Shown here in pieces: positions 37,301 through 52,300 of a stretch of 60,000 bases of DNA (position 1 is the stretch's first letter; the number at the start of each line of letters is the position of its first letter). The notes below the pieces were generated by a model, which was not told where the DNA came from, made no database searches, and worked only from the letters and a program-made list of their open reading frames with translations. The translations under genes and the position numbers were made by a program. Origin of the DNA: Tubulanus polymorphus (taxonomy: Eukaryota > Nemertea > Palaeonemertea > Tubulaniformes > Tubulanidae); NCBI RefSeq assembly GCF_964204645.1, contig NC_134033.1, positions 5,492,231-5,552,230 on the forward strand. The letters are read 5' to 3'.

Positions 37301-40300
37301 CTCTGATCAAAAGTCTAATGTCCGGTCTATGTAGTTCATTATCAATTAAAAATGCCAAGGGTGAAAAAGAATAAACAATCAGTCTTTAAAAGAGTGCAAA
37401 TAGAATGTCTAATGTTTTATGTCGGTTGTGTTCAGCGAATGGAGTTCACGAGCAACCGGTTAATTCTAGTCACTTTACCACCAACCCGGTATGGAAAAAC
37501 GCATTTGGGATTGGTCTCCCAGATTACTTTTTATCATTAATTGTATAATATGGTTATCTCAGGCGACGGAAACAAAAGAAGAAGCGGACGCTGAAGCCGT
37601 CATGAAAGCCTCCCACGAACAGAAACAGGTAACAAAAACAACTCTGTTTATTACGTGGATGTATCGTAGCCACTTGAAGTATATACTGTCCCTCAGCAAT
37701 GCCTTCAAATACTCCATGAATCAGCTGCAAGCACAGGGACTGTTCACATTGACCTTTGAAACAATGGGGTACACAACACAAGTTTTTTCACCTGATTACA
37801 TGACTAACATTGAGCTAAGTTGCCTTGATTAGCGAATTTCCGATCAAATCTCTTTATTGATAAAGCCCATGTTATAATTGATTGACAAAGAATGGTTGCT
37901 TCGATTGCAATCAAAACGTATAATGAATTGAATTGTAATAGACCAAGTACAGTACTGGTGCACCCAGAGACTTCAAACTAGCTATAAGTAAACTTCCACA
38001 CTCGTGTTTAAGGTTCCCCATTGTTTCCATAAGTCGTTCGTGTGGTTGAAGATGTACATACTTTTGCATGCTCTATATTGAATTATTATTAGTAGTCTGT
38101 AGTTTGTAGTTTGTTAAGGTTATTCTGCGTTGTATGTACAAATTGTTGTGGGTATTTTATTGAAGTCCTGTTCATCTTTGATTTATCAAAACATCTTTAC
38201 GTTATTAGCCTTAGCTTTCCCTAGCACGCCACCGCTTTTATATGTATGGGCTTTCCTACTATATTAACAAATGCCAGGTGCTTCAGGTCCATATATAGAT
38301 AGCACGGACCTTGCTTTACGTATGCTTTGCTTATTTTCTTTTTCATCTAGCGCATATTCTTCCCTCAATTCATTTCACTTGAAGACCCGACTTACATGGA
38401 CCTTCGCATCAAACCGGACCGGAGTAGGAGTCCTTCGATGCAGAAACAAAAAGGTGCTCCATCCAGTCGATCGTCTCCGACTGGCAAAAAGAAAAGCCCT
38501 CTGCCTCAACGTAAAAAGAAAAGTACCTCATCGCCAAACCGATCGAAATTTTCAGGTGATCAAAAACCAGCCCCGAATGGAACTAGCGGGTCAAACGAAA
38601 TTATGAAAACAGACGTTCCGGATGAAGTAGAGGAACATGTTGAGATTATGCCAACAGATATAGTTCAAATGCAGACCACTCCGAATTTCGAGGATATTGC
38701 AACTAGTGTACAATCGGTTGATACAACAGATTCCCGACAAATAGCAGCCCCGAGACCTAAAAAATGTGATACGATAGGACTTCTCAGGAAAGTGCCATCG
38801 AATAAAGTGTTGAAGAAGATTAAAAGGACAAGAAGCGAAAGGAACAAACAGGCTGGGAAAACTGAGCAATCTGATTCGAAAACTGCTGCGCAAGATCAAA
38901 ATGCTGACCAAATCCAAACAATAAGCTCCGATTTGCCTTTTCAAGAAACGGATACGTCCGACGAAAATGATCAAACGCTGAGGGTTTGGAATAAATACGA
39001 GTCAATATATCTGACCACCGAACTAAGCGATCCTTCAGTAGTTACTAGAGAAAAAGCTTACGTGTATAAGTACGACGATACGCTGCAGTACGACCACGCG
39101 AGTGGTCGAGTTTGGAATAAGGTTAACATGGTGAACATCATCGGTGATGGTAGTCCTCCGTCGTCGGACGGCGAGGATATTACGCCCGAAGAAGAAAAGC
39201 TTTTGCGGCTTCTAAATGGTGGTGATATCGTCGAAAACGGCCAATGCTACGTGCTCCATAAATATAAATATTTCACCGATACAGCCACCGGGCTCAGCCG
39301 AATCGAAGCGAGAAAAAATAACGAGGGTGATAAAGACAATTTGGACGAGAATACTCGACAAAATAACGACCAGACAGACCCCCGCACGACAGGAAACAAC
39401 CCAACCCCGCCGAACAAGAATAACGATAACATAAAAATGACAAACATTGTTTCAAAGGATATAGTGGAGTGTCTTGAAGTTCAAGAGAAAGCGTATCTTC
39501 GAGAGATTACTCCAAAAAACTTAATGACTGGTGATGATGGTAAGAAAAGTCTGCCTGAACCAGAAGAAAAGCCATTAGATGAATTAGAGAATGAAATACT
39601 TAAGAAAATGATTGAGGTGGTGCCCGAAGAAGTTGTTGAAGAAGAAATGACCAGAGTCGAATCGAAAGTAGTAGATAGTAGACCTGTAGAGAATGACGTA
39701 GAACCCGATGTACCAGAATCAAAGTCTTTTATTCAGAAAATTAAAGACAAACTTGCATCTAATCCAAAAGATGAGAAGCCAGAGGTAGAAAATATAGAAA
39801 ACGAAAATTCAGTTGAAGAAGAGGAGATACCGAAAGTAGAATTTGGAAAAACCGAAAGCAAACCTTCTACTGGTGAAGACAAAGTCGAAGAGAATCCGGA
39901 CAAACGTGATAAAGGAGGTTTTCGATTTGGTTTGAAATTTCCTCAGTTTAATACTCCAAGTTTCAGCGGGGAAGTAAAACCATCAGATCCAGAGGAAACC
40001 CTAGCAAAACTTGGTGGTGATTTAGATCCTTATTCGCGAGAAACGATACCCCCAATTGAAGGTTCAGACATCGATTTGAAAGTGGCTGATGAAAAGTTAA
40101 TTGAAACTAAAATATCAAAAGTGGAGTTAGAACACACAAAAACCACGCCAGATCCAATTGATGAGAATGATGGGGAAACAACAAATATACCAGATGGATA
40201 TGGTCATGGTCTCAAGCTACCAAAATTCAATACTCAAAAGTTAGGCGGAGTCGTTAAGTCTTCCAACTCTGACCAAAGCCCGGCAAAACCTCACAATGAA

Positions 40301-43300
40301 GGAACACCTGACCTATTGGGAACAAAGCCCGTGGTCGAAATCGATAACGATTCTGACATCAATGTTGATAAAAAAGTTGAAATTGAACCTTTGGAAATTT
40401 CTGCTGTAGGCGAAACAAATGATATGAAACCCGATAAAATATCATCAAAGTCGATTGTACAAAAAATAAAAGACAAGTTAACTACTAATCAAAAAGACAC
40501 GAAACCAACAGTAGAAAATGAGGACAGCGACAAAAGTCTAACTAGTGAAAACGTGATTGAAATACCAAAAGTGGAAGTGGTGAAAACCGAAAGCAAACCA
40601 ATCGCCAGTGAACCAAAAGACGATTCAGACAAAGCCGATAACGGAGGATTTGGCCTCGAGCTGAAATTACCAAAATCTAATGCTCCAAGGTTTGGTCGTG
40701 CTGATAAAACCACCGATCCAGATCAATTAGCTATACAACCTGAGGTCGATGAACAATCTGATTCATCTGCAACGGTTGAGAAAAACGATTTTAAACCCGA
40801 TAAACCAGCACCAAGGTCAATTGTACAACAAATAAAAGAAAAGTTAACACCTAATCAAGCAGAGACAAAACCAACAATTGAAAATGAGGAAAGTGTCAAG
40901 CCTGAAAACGTGATTGAAGTAATACCGAAAGTGGAATTGGTGAAAAATGAAAGTGAATCAATTGCTAGTCATGGTGATGACTCAGATCAGACAGCAACAA
41001 ATCCTGAGGTCGTTGGCAAGGCTGATCCGTCTGCTACAGTAAAGACAACAGATTCTAAGCCCGATAAACCAGCATCAAAGTCATTTGTTCAACAAATAAA
41101 AGAAAGGTTAACACCTAGTCAAAAAGACACAAAACCAACATTGGAAAATGAGGATAGTGAAAAGACTGAAACCATTGAACACGTGATTAAAGTCGAAATA
41201 CCAGCAGTGGAATCGGTGAAAAAAGAAAGTGAACCAATTGCTAGTCGCGGTGATGATGCCACTGGCCAAGATCAAACAGCAGCAGAACCCGAAGTCGTGG
41301 GCAAGTCTGATCCATCTTCTACAATTGAGATAATTGATTCTAAACCCGGTAAACCAGCATCAAAATCATTTGTTCAACAAATGAAAGAAAAATTAACACC
41401 TTATCAAAAAGATACAAAATCAACAGTGGAAAATGATGATAGTGAAAAGATAGAAACTGCTGACAATGTAACTGAAGTCGAAATCGTTAGTCGTGGTGAT
41501 AATGCGACTGACCCAGATCAAACAGCAGCAGAACCTGAGATCGTTGGCAAGGCTGATCCGTCTGCTACAATAAAGACAAAAGATTCTAAACCCGATAAAC
41601 CAGCACCAAAGTCATTTGTTCAACAAATAAAAGAAAAGTTAACACCAAATCAAAAAGAAACAAAACCAACAGTGGAAAATGGTGATCGTGAAAAGATAGA
41701 AACTGTTGACAACGTAATTGAAGTCGAAATACCGAAAATGGAATCGGTGAAAAATGATGATGAACCAATTGTTAGTGAATCAGGAATTGAAGACAACTCG
41801 GACAAATCCAAGAAAGGTGGTTTTGGCTTTGATTTGAAATTACCAAAATTCAATGCTCCAAAATTTGGTCGCGATGATAAACCCTCCGATTTAAAACAAG
41901 CACCAACAAAACCAGAAGACGAGGAACAATCTGATCAGCCTATAGGGGACTTACCGTCTCATTCAACAAAACCAGAAGATGAGGAAAAACCTGACCCACC
42001 TATAAGAGCACCTGTGGTTAAAGATGTAGGTACTAATCTGAACAAAACCGTTGATGAAAATATAGAAATCGAACCTTTGGAAATATCTGCTGCAGTTGAA
42101 ACGAATGATATGAAAGCCGGTGAACTACCATCAAAGTCGATTGTTCAAAGAATAAAAGACAAGCTAACTCCTAATGAAAAAGACACGAAACCAACAGTGA
42201 AAAATGATGACAGCGAGATAGGCCAAACTAGCGAAAACGTGATTGAAGTTGAAATTCCAAAAGTGGAACTGGTCAACACCGAAAGCAAACCAATTGCGTG
42301 TGAACCAAAAGTTGAAGACCATTCAGACAAACCCAATACAGGTGGATATGGCCTTGATCTGAAATTACCGAAATTTAATGGCCGTAGTGATAATGCCATT
42401 GACCCAGCTCAACCACCAACAGAACCTGAGCTCGATGACCAGTCTGATTCATCTGCAACGGTTGAGAAAAATGATCTTAATCCCGATAAACCAGCACCAA
42501 GGTCAACTGTACAACAAATAAAAGAAAAGTTGACATCTAATCAAGCAGAGACAAAACCAACAATTGACAATGAGGATAGTGACAAGCCTGAAAACGTGAT
42601 TGAAGTAATACCGAAAGTGGAATTGGTGAAAAATGAAAGTGAATCAATTGCTAGTCATGGTGATGACTCAGATCAGACAGCAACAAATCCTGAGGTCGTT
42701 GGCAAGGCTGATCCGTCTGCTACAGTAAAGACAACAGATTCTAAACCCGATAAACCAGCATCAAAGTCATTTGTTCAACAAATAAAAGAAAGGTTAATAC
42801 CTAATCAAAAAGACACAAAACCAACATTGGAAAATGAGGATAGTGAAAAGACTGAAACCATTGAACACGTGATTGAAGTCGAAATTGCAGAAGTGGAATC
42901 GGTGAAAAAAGAAAGTAAACCAATTGCTAGTCGCGGTGATAATGCCACTGGCCAAGATCAAACAGCAGCAGAACCCGAAGTCGTGGGCAAGTCTGACCCA
43001 TCTTCTACAGTTGGGATAATTGATTCTAAACCCGGTAAACCAGCATCAAAGTCATTTGTTCAACAAATGAAAGAAAAATTAACACCTAATCAAAAAGATA
43101 CAAAACCAACAGTGGAAAATGATGATAGTGAAAAGATTGAAACTGCTGACAACGTAACTGAAGTCGAAATACCGAAAGTGGAATCGGTGATAAATGAAAG
43201 TGTACCAATCGTTAGTCGTGGTGATAATGCGACTGACCCAGATCAAACAGCAGCAGAACCCGAAGTCGTGGGCAAGTCTGATCCATCTTCTACAGTTGAG

Positions 43301-46300
43301 ATAATTGATTATAAACCCTGTAAACCAGCAACAAAATCATTTGTACAACAAATGAAAGACAAATTAACACCTAATCAAAAATATACAAAACCAACAGTGG
43401 AAAATGATGATCGTGAAAAGAGTGAAACTGTTGACAACGTAATTGAAGTCGAAATACCGAAAGGGGAATCAGTGAAAAATGAAAGTTTACCAATTATTAG
43501 TGAATCAGGAATTGAAGACAACTCGGACAAATCCAATAAAGGTGTTTTTGGCTTTGATTTGAAATTACCAAACTTCAATGCTCCAAAATTTGGTCGCGGT
43601 GATAAACCCTCCAATTTAAAACAAGCACCAACAAAACCAGAAGACGAGGAACAATCGGATCAACCTATAGGGGACCAACCGTCTGATTCAACAAAACCAG
43701 AAGACGAGGAACAATCGGATCGGCCTATAGCAATTCCTGGGGTTGAGGATGTAGATACTAAACCGAAGAAAACTGTTGATGAGGATATTGAAATTGAAAC
43801 TTTGGCAGTATCTTCCGCAGTTGAAACAAATGATATGAATGCTGGTAAACCAGCATCAAAGTCAATTGTACGGCAAATTAAAGACAAGCTAATCTCAAAC
43901 GCAAAAGACCCGAGAAATAATGAGAGTAGCGAAATTGATGTCACTGCAGAAAACATTACCGAAGTCGAAATACCGAAAGTGGATATTCTTCATACCGAAA
44001 GCAAACCAACTGCTATTGAACCAAAAATTGAGGATGACTCGGACAAACCCGATAAAGATGATTTTGGCCTTCATCTGGTATTACCAAAATTCAGTACTTC
44101 AAGGTTGGGTCGTGACGAAAAGCTCACTGACTTACAAGAAACACCAACAAAACCCAATGATGATGGCAAGACCAATCCACCAGAACCTACGATTGGAGAA
44201 GATTTAGGATCCGACATGGGCATTACTGCCGGTAAATCAACTGAAATTGAACCGGTGGAAATGGCCGATGCAATTGATAAAGATGATATGAAGCCAAATA
44301 AACCAGCATCAAAGTCTATCATCGAAAGGATAAAAGACAAATTAACACCTGATTCAAAAGACACGAAACCAGCAGTCGCAAAAGAGGACGCAACCATACT
44401 TAGCTCTGATGAAAACTTACCTGAATTAGCGAGTAATGATGATTCAAATGTATTCGCTCCTGAAGTCAAAGATAGATCTAAATCGAAAGCATTGCCGTAC
44501 TGGCTCGATGATGAGAAGAAATTCATCGACTCAATCCTTAACCATTCCGTTCCTGATATGATGTCCAAGGAGCCAGTTGAGATTGTAGTAGAAATTGGTA
44601 AATCGATTTCTGGGCAAAACCACTCCGCACCCGCAATCATACCTAGCTCCAATGAAACCTTACCTGAATTGGCGAGTAAAGTTGATTTAAAAGTATTCGC
44701 TCCTGAACACAAAGATCGAACTAAATTGGAACCATTGCCATATTGGCTCGATGATGAAAAGAAATTCATCGACTCTATCCTTGACCAGTCCACTCTTGAG
44801 GTGATGTCCAAGAAGCCGGTTGAGATTGTACAAGAAATTGATAAATCGATTTCCGGGCAAAATCATTCCGCACCCGCAACCATACCTAGCTCCAATAAAA
44901 CCATAATACCTGAATTTGCGAGTAAAGTGGATTCAAAAGTATTCACTCCTGAAGTTAAAAATAGAAAAACGGATCCATTGCCGTATTGGCTCAATGACGA
45001 AAAGAAATTTATCGACTGTATCGTTGACAAGTCCGCTCCTGAGATGGTGCCCAAGGAACCAGTAAAGGTCGCAGAAGAAATTGGTAAATCAGTATCCTAC
45101 CAAAATCACTCGACGCCATCACATATAGTTAGCTTGAATGACACCTCACTCGACTCGTCGAGTAAAGAGGATTTAAAAGTCGTGGCTCCTGAGGTCAAGG
45201 ATAATTGTAAATCGGATCCATTGCCGTCTTTGCTCGATGACGAAAAGGCATTCATTGAGTCCGTCGTTGACCAGTCTGCTCCTGAGATGGTGTCCAACGT
45301 ACCGGTTGAGATTTTCGAGGAAGTTGGCAAATCTGTTTCCGAGCAATGTCAAGCAACGCCTGTTATCGTTGCACCAAGGGATGAGAGTACAAATACTTCG
45401 CCACAAACAGAAACGATTAAAACAACACCAATGAAGGATCGCTTGATGAACGATGACTCTAAAGAACGAAAGGTTGTTGAAGGCAAACCAACTGAAGCGG
45501 AATCGGAAAAAGATCGTGAAACTCTAAAGCCTGATTATCTGCCGTCGGTGATACCAATCAAAACTATAAAGCCGAAGGAAAATGTAAACCAGGTGAATAT
45601 GGGGTTTAGCAAACGACGTTATATAAGAAGAGTTGTCGTTGATGGCGAAGCACCAGCATCAAAATCAGGTGAACAAATTCAAAAATCTCTCGAATCAGTG
45701 CCTTCTCCACAGGTAGATGCAACTGTAAAGCAAGGAGATAAAGCTCTGCCAATAGAGGTTCTCCCCGTAGAGAATGATGTAGAAACAGCCAAACCATCGG
45801 ACACCTCTATTTCTGTACCATTTTGGCTCGATGAAGAGAAGACCTTCATAGATAACATTTCCGAAAAATGCGCACTGCTAAACAAAGAAGATACAAGGAT
45901 TCTTAGTCAACCCGTTGAGATTGTAGAAGAGATCGGTAAATCGGTATCCGCGCAAAGCCAAGCAACGCCCGTTGTCTTTTCAAGCTCGAATATAATTCCT
46001 GAATTTTCAGGAGACGTAGATATCAAAACTCCTGCCGACACAGGAAATGGGTCCAAATGTAGTTCGTCATTGGAACCATCACCTTATTGGCTCGATGATG
46101 AAAAGAAATTCATCGACGGAATTTTGGACGATGGATCTTTAACGGTAGAAAATTCGAAATCTTCACCGCGAAAGAAAATGAAACTGATTGAGAGCAATGG
46201 AGAATCGGAAGTCAAACCGTCCGATATAGTATCCGACGAGGTTCAGGCTACCAACTCGAAACCGGTTTATTCGCAAGCAGTGGAAACAGTCGAGACAGTG

Positions 46301-49300
46301 CAACCAACAGAAGGAAATAGACAAGTGAAGAGGATCGTTATCAAAAGACGTGTAAGTCAAAGGCTTATTGAAAGCAAACCATCAGAATCGTATCCTGAAC
46401 AAGTTCGAACTACGAGTGTGGTAGATATGTCAGCAGGAGGCGAGAAAAGGCTGAAAGATACTATTCCAACACCAACTCACGCAGTCGATGAAGAAAAGCC
46501 ATTGGTGAAATCAATCTCTCTACCGTATTTGCTTGATGAAGAGAAGATGTTCATTGACAGCATTGCAGAAAAATATGCACAACAAGTGAAAGAAGATACA
46601 ACTGCACAGAATGACCCAGTTGAGATTGTTGAAGAAATGAGTAAATCAGAATCCAGGCAAAGCCAATCGACACCCGTGCTTACATGTAGCATTGCTAATG
46701 TAATTCCTGAAATGCCAGCATCTGTAGGGACAGTAAATACTTTTAAGAATAGTTCTTCATCAGAAAAATTACCATATTGGCTCGAAGACGAAAAAAGTGT
46801 TGAGTTACCAAAGTTCTCTGGTTCTTATGCTACTGAAATGTTGGTGGAAAAGGACGAGATAGAAACCGCACCAGAGACAAGTGACGACACAAATGAAGGC
46901 GATTCTAAAAAAGGTGGTTTTGGATTTGGTATCAAGTTTCCGAAGTTCAAAGGTCCACGCTTTGGTAAAGGTGACAAATCTGCTGACCTGGATACTGATG
47001 TCGACAAAACTGAAGATATTGATGGACAGATCCCCAAGATTGAATTGGAACAGACCGAAACAAGTGTCGAGTTACCAAAGTTCTCTGGTTCCCATACTAC
47101 CGAAAAGTTGATGGAAATGGGTGAAACCAAAACCGCGCCTGATACAAGTGACGACACACGTGAGGGCAATTCGGACAAAGGTGGCTTTGGATTTGGTTTC
47201 AAGTTTCCAAATTTCAAAGGTCCACGTTTTGGTAAAGGTGACAAATCTGCTGACCTGGACTTTGATGTCGATAAAACTGACGATATTGATGGACAGATCC
47301 CCAAGATTGAATTGGAACAGACCGAAACAAGTGTCGAGTTACCAAAGTTCTCTAGTTCCCATACTACCGAAAAGTTGATGGAAATGGGTGAAACCGAAAC
47401 CGTGCCAGATACAAGTGACGACACAAGTGAGGGCAATTCGGATAAAGGTGGTTTTGGATTTGGTATCAAGTTTCCAAAGTTCCAAGGCCCACGTTTTGGT
47501 AAAGGTGACAAATCTGCTGACCTGGATATTGATGTCGATAAAACTGACGATATTGATGGTAAGATCCCCAAGATTGAATTGGAACAGACCGAAACAAGTG
47601 TCGAGTTACCAATGTTCTCTAGTTCTCATACTACCGAAAAGTTGATGGAAATGGGTGAAACCGAAACTGCGCCTGATACAAGTGACGACACAAGTGAGGG
47701 CAATTCGGACAAAGGTGGTTTTGGATTTGGTATCAAGTTTCCAAAGTTCAAAGGTCCACGTTTTGGTAAAGGCGACAAATCTGCTGACCTGGATATTGAT
47801 GTCGATAAAACTGACGTTATTGATGGACAGATCCCCAAGATTGAATTGGAACAGACCGAAACAAGTGTCGAGTTACCAATGTTCTCTAGTTCTCATACTA
47901 CCGAAAAGTTGATGGAAATGGGTGAAACCGAAACCGCGCCAGATACAAGTGACGACACAAGTGAGGGCAATTCGGACAAAGGTGGTTTTGGATTTGGTAT
48001 CAAGTTTCCAAAGTTCAAAGGCCCACGTTTTGGTGAAGGTGACAAATCTGCTGACCTGGATATTGATGTCGACAAAATAGACGATATTGATGGACAGATC
48101 CCCAAGATTGAATTGGAACAGACCGAAACAAGTGTCGAGTTACCAAAGTTCTCTAGTCCTCATACTACCGAAAAGTTGATGGAAATGGGTGAGACCGAAA
48201 CCGCGCCAGATACAAGTGACGACACAAGTGAGGGCAATTCGGACAAAGGTGGTTTTGGATTTGGTATCAAGTTTCCAAAGTTCAAAGGCCCACGTTTTGG
48301 TATAGGTGACAAATCTGCTGACCTAGATACTGATTTTGACAAAACTGAAGATATTGACTTAGAAGATCAGATCCCCAAGATTGAAATGGAGCAGAACGAA
48401 ACAAGTGTTGATTTACCGAAGTTCTCTAGTTCTCGTACTACTGAAAAGTTGGTGGAGAAGGACGAGACCGAAACCGCGCCAGATACAAGTGACGATATAA
48501 ATGAAGCCAATTCTAAAAAAGGTGGTTTTGGATTTGGAATCAAGTTCCCAAAGTTCAAAGGGCCACGTTTTGGTAAAGGTGACAAATCTGATGACCTGGA
48601 TACTGATGTCGACAAAACTGACGATATTGGTGGACAGATCCCCAAGATTGAATTGAAACAGACCGAAACAAGTGTCGAGTTACCAAAGTTCTCTAGTTCC
48701 CATACTACGGAAAAGTTGATGGAAATGGGTGAAACCGAAACCGCGCCAGATACAAGTGACGACACAAGTGAGGGCAATTCGGACAAAGGTGGATTTGGAT
48801 TTGGTATCAAGTTTCCAAAGTTCAAAGGTCCACGTTTTGATAAAGGTGACAAATCTGCTGACCTGGATATTGATGTCGACAAAACTGACGATATTGATGG
48901 ACAGATCCCCAAGATTGAATTGGAACAGACCGAAACAAGTGTCGAGTTACCAAAGTTCTCTAGTTCTCATACTACCGAAAAGTTGATGGAAATGGGTGAA
49001 ACCGAAACCGCGCCAGACACAAGTGACGACACAAGTGAGGGCAATTCGGACAAAGGTGGTTTTGGATTTGGTATTAAGTTTCCAAAGTTCAAAGGTCCAC
49101 GTTTTGGTATAGGTGACAAATCTGCTGACATGGGTATTGATGTTGACAAAACTGACAATATTGATGGACAGATCCCCAAGATTGAATTGGAACAGACCGA
49201 AACAAGTGTCGAGTTACCAAAGTTCTCTAGTTCCCATACTACCGAAAAGTTGATGGAAATGGGTGAGACCGAAACCGCGCCAGATACAAGTGACGACACA

Positions 49301-52300
49301 AGTGAGGGCAAATCGGACAAAGGTGGTTTTGGATTTGGTATCAAGTTTCCAAAGTTCAAAGGCCCACGTTTTGGTAAAGGTGACAAATCTGCTGACCTGG
49401 ATATTGATGTCGACAAAATAGACGATATTGATGGACAGATCCCCAAGATTGAATTGGAACAGACCGAAACAAGTGTCGAGTTACCAAAGTTCTCTCGTTC
49501 TCATACTACCGAAAAGTTGATGGAAATGGGTGAGACCGAAACCGCGCCAGATACAAGTGACGACACAAGTGTGGGCAATTCGGACAAAGGTGGTTTTGGA
49601 TTTGGTATCAAGTTTCCAAAGTTCAAAGGCCCACGTTTTGGTAAAGGTGACAAATCTGCTGACCTGGATATTGATGTCGACAAAATAGACGATATTGATG
49701 GACAGATCCCCAAGATTGAATTGGAACAGACCGAAACAAGTGTCGAGTTACCAAAGTTCTCTAGTCCTCATACTACCGAAATGTTGATGGAAATGGGTGA
49801 GACCGAAACCGTGCCAGATACAAGTGACGACACAAGTGAGGGCAATTCGGACAAAGGTGGTTTTGGATTTGGTATCAAGTTTCCAAATTTCAAAGGCCCA
49901 CGTTTTGGTAAAGGTGACAAATCTGCTGACCTAGATACTGATTTTGACAAAACTGAAGATATTGACTTAGAAGATCAGATCCCCAAGATTGAAATGGAGC
50001 AGAACGAAACAAGTGTTGATTTACAGAAGTTCTCTAGTTCTTGTACTACTGAAAAGTTGGTGGAGAAGGACGAGACCGAAACCGCGCCAGATACAAGTGA
50101 CGACATAAATGAAGCCAATTCTAAAAAAGGTGGTTTTGGATTTGGAATCAAGTTCCCAAAGTTCAAAGGGCCACGTTTTGGTAAAGGTGACAAATCTGAT
50201 GACCTGGATACTGATGTCGACAAAACTGACGATATTGGTGGACAGATCCCCAAGATTGAATTGGAACAGACCGAAACAAGTGTCGAGTTACCAAAGTTCT
50301 CTAGTCCTCATACTACCGAAAAGTTGATGGAAATAGGTGAAACCGAAGCCGCGCCAGATACAAGTGACGACACAAATGAGGGCAATTCGGACAAAGGTGG
50401 TTTTGGATTTGGTATCAAGTTTCCAAAGTTCAAAGGCCCACGTTTTGGTATAGGTGACAAATCTGCTGACCTAGATATTGATGTTGACAAATCTGACAAT
50501 ATTGATGGACAGATCCCCAAGATTGAATTGGAACAGACCGAAACAAGTGTCGAGTTACCAAAGTTCTCTAGTTCTCATACTACCGAAAAGTTGATGGAAA
50601 TGGGTGAAACCGAAACCGCGCCAGACACAAGTGACGACACAAGTGAGGGCAATTCGGACAAAGGTGGTTTTGGATTTGGTATCAAGTTTCCAAAGTTCAA
50701 AGGCCCACGTTTTGGTAAAGGTGACAAATCTACTGACCTGGATATTGATGTCGACAAAACTGACGATATTGATGGACAGATCCCCAAGATTGAATTGGAA
50801 CAGACCGAAACAAGTGTCGAGTTACCAAAGTTCTCTAGTTCCCATACTACCGAAAAGTTGATGGAAATGGGTGAGACCGAAACCGCGCCAGATACAAGTG
50901 ACGACACAAGTGAGGGCAATTCGGACAAAGGTGGTTTTGGATTTGGTATCAAGTTTCCAAAGTTCAAAGGCCCACGTTTTGGTAAAGGTGACAAATCTGC
51001 TGACCTGGATATTGATGTCGACAAAACTGACGATATTGATGGACAGATCCCCAAGATTGAATTGGAACAGACCGAAACAAGTGTCGAGTTACCAAAGTTC
51101 TCTAGTTCCCATACTACCGAAAAGTTGATGGAAATGGGTGAGACCGAAACCGCGCCAGATACAAGTGACGACACAAGTGAGGGCAAATCGGACAAAAGTG
51201 GTTTTGGATTTGGTATCAAGTTTCCAAAGTTCAAAGGCCCACGTTTTGGTAAAGGTGACAAATCTGCTGACCTGGATATTGATGTTGACAGAACTGACGA
51301 TATTGATGGACAGATCCCTAAGATTGAATTGGAACAGACCGAAACAAGTGTCGAGTTACCAAAGTTCTCTAGTTCCCATACTACCGAAAAGTTGATGGAA
51401 ATGGGTGAGACCGAAACCGCGCCTGATACAAGTGACGACACAAGTGAAGGCAAATCGGACAAAAGTGGTTTTGGATTTGGTATCAAGTTTCCAAAGTTCA
51501 AAGGCCCACGTTTTGGTAAAGGTGACAAATCTGCTGACCTAGATACTGATTTTGACAAAACTGAAGATATTGACACAGAAGAACAGATCCCCAAGATTGA
51601 ACTGGAGCAGAACGAAACAAGTGTTGATTTACCGAAGTTCTCTAGTTCTCGTACTACTGAAAAGTTGATGGAGAAGGACGAGACCGAAACCGCGCCAGAT
51701 ACAAGTGACGACATAAATGAAGCCAATTCTAAAATAGGTGGTTTTGGATTTGGAATCAAGTTCCCAAAGTTCAAAGGTCCACGTATTGGTAAAGGTGACA
51801 AATCTGATGACCTGGATACTGATGTCGACAAAACTGACGATATTGATGGACAGATCCCCAAGATTGAATTGGAACAGACCGAAACAAGTGTCGAGTTACC
51901 AAAGTTCTCTAGTTCTCATACTACCGAAAAGTTGATGGAAATGGGTGAGACCGAAACCGCGCCAGATACAAGTGACGACACAAGTGAAGGCAAATCGGAC
52001 AAAAGTGGTTTTGGATTTGGTATCAAGTTTCCAAAGTTCAAAGGCCCTCGTTTTGGTAAAGGTGACAAATCTGCTGACCTAGATACTGATTTTGACAAAA
52101 CTGAAGATATTGACTTAGAAGATCAGATCCCCAAGATTGAACTGGAGCAGAACGAAACAAGTGTTGATTTACCGAAGTTCTCTAGTTCTCGTACTACTGA
52201 AAAGTTGGTGGAGAAGGACGAGACCGAAACCGCGCCAGAAACAAGTGACGATATAAATGAAGCCAATTCTAAAAAAGGTGGATTTGGATTTGGTATCAAG

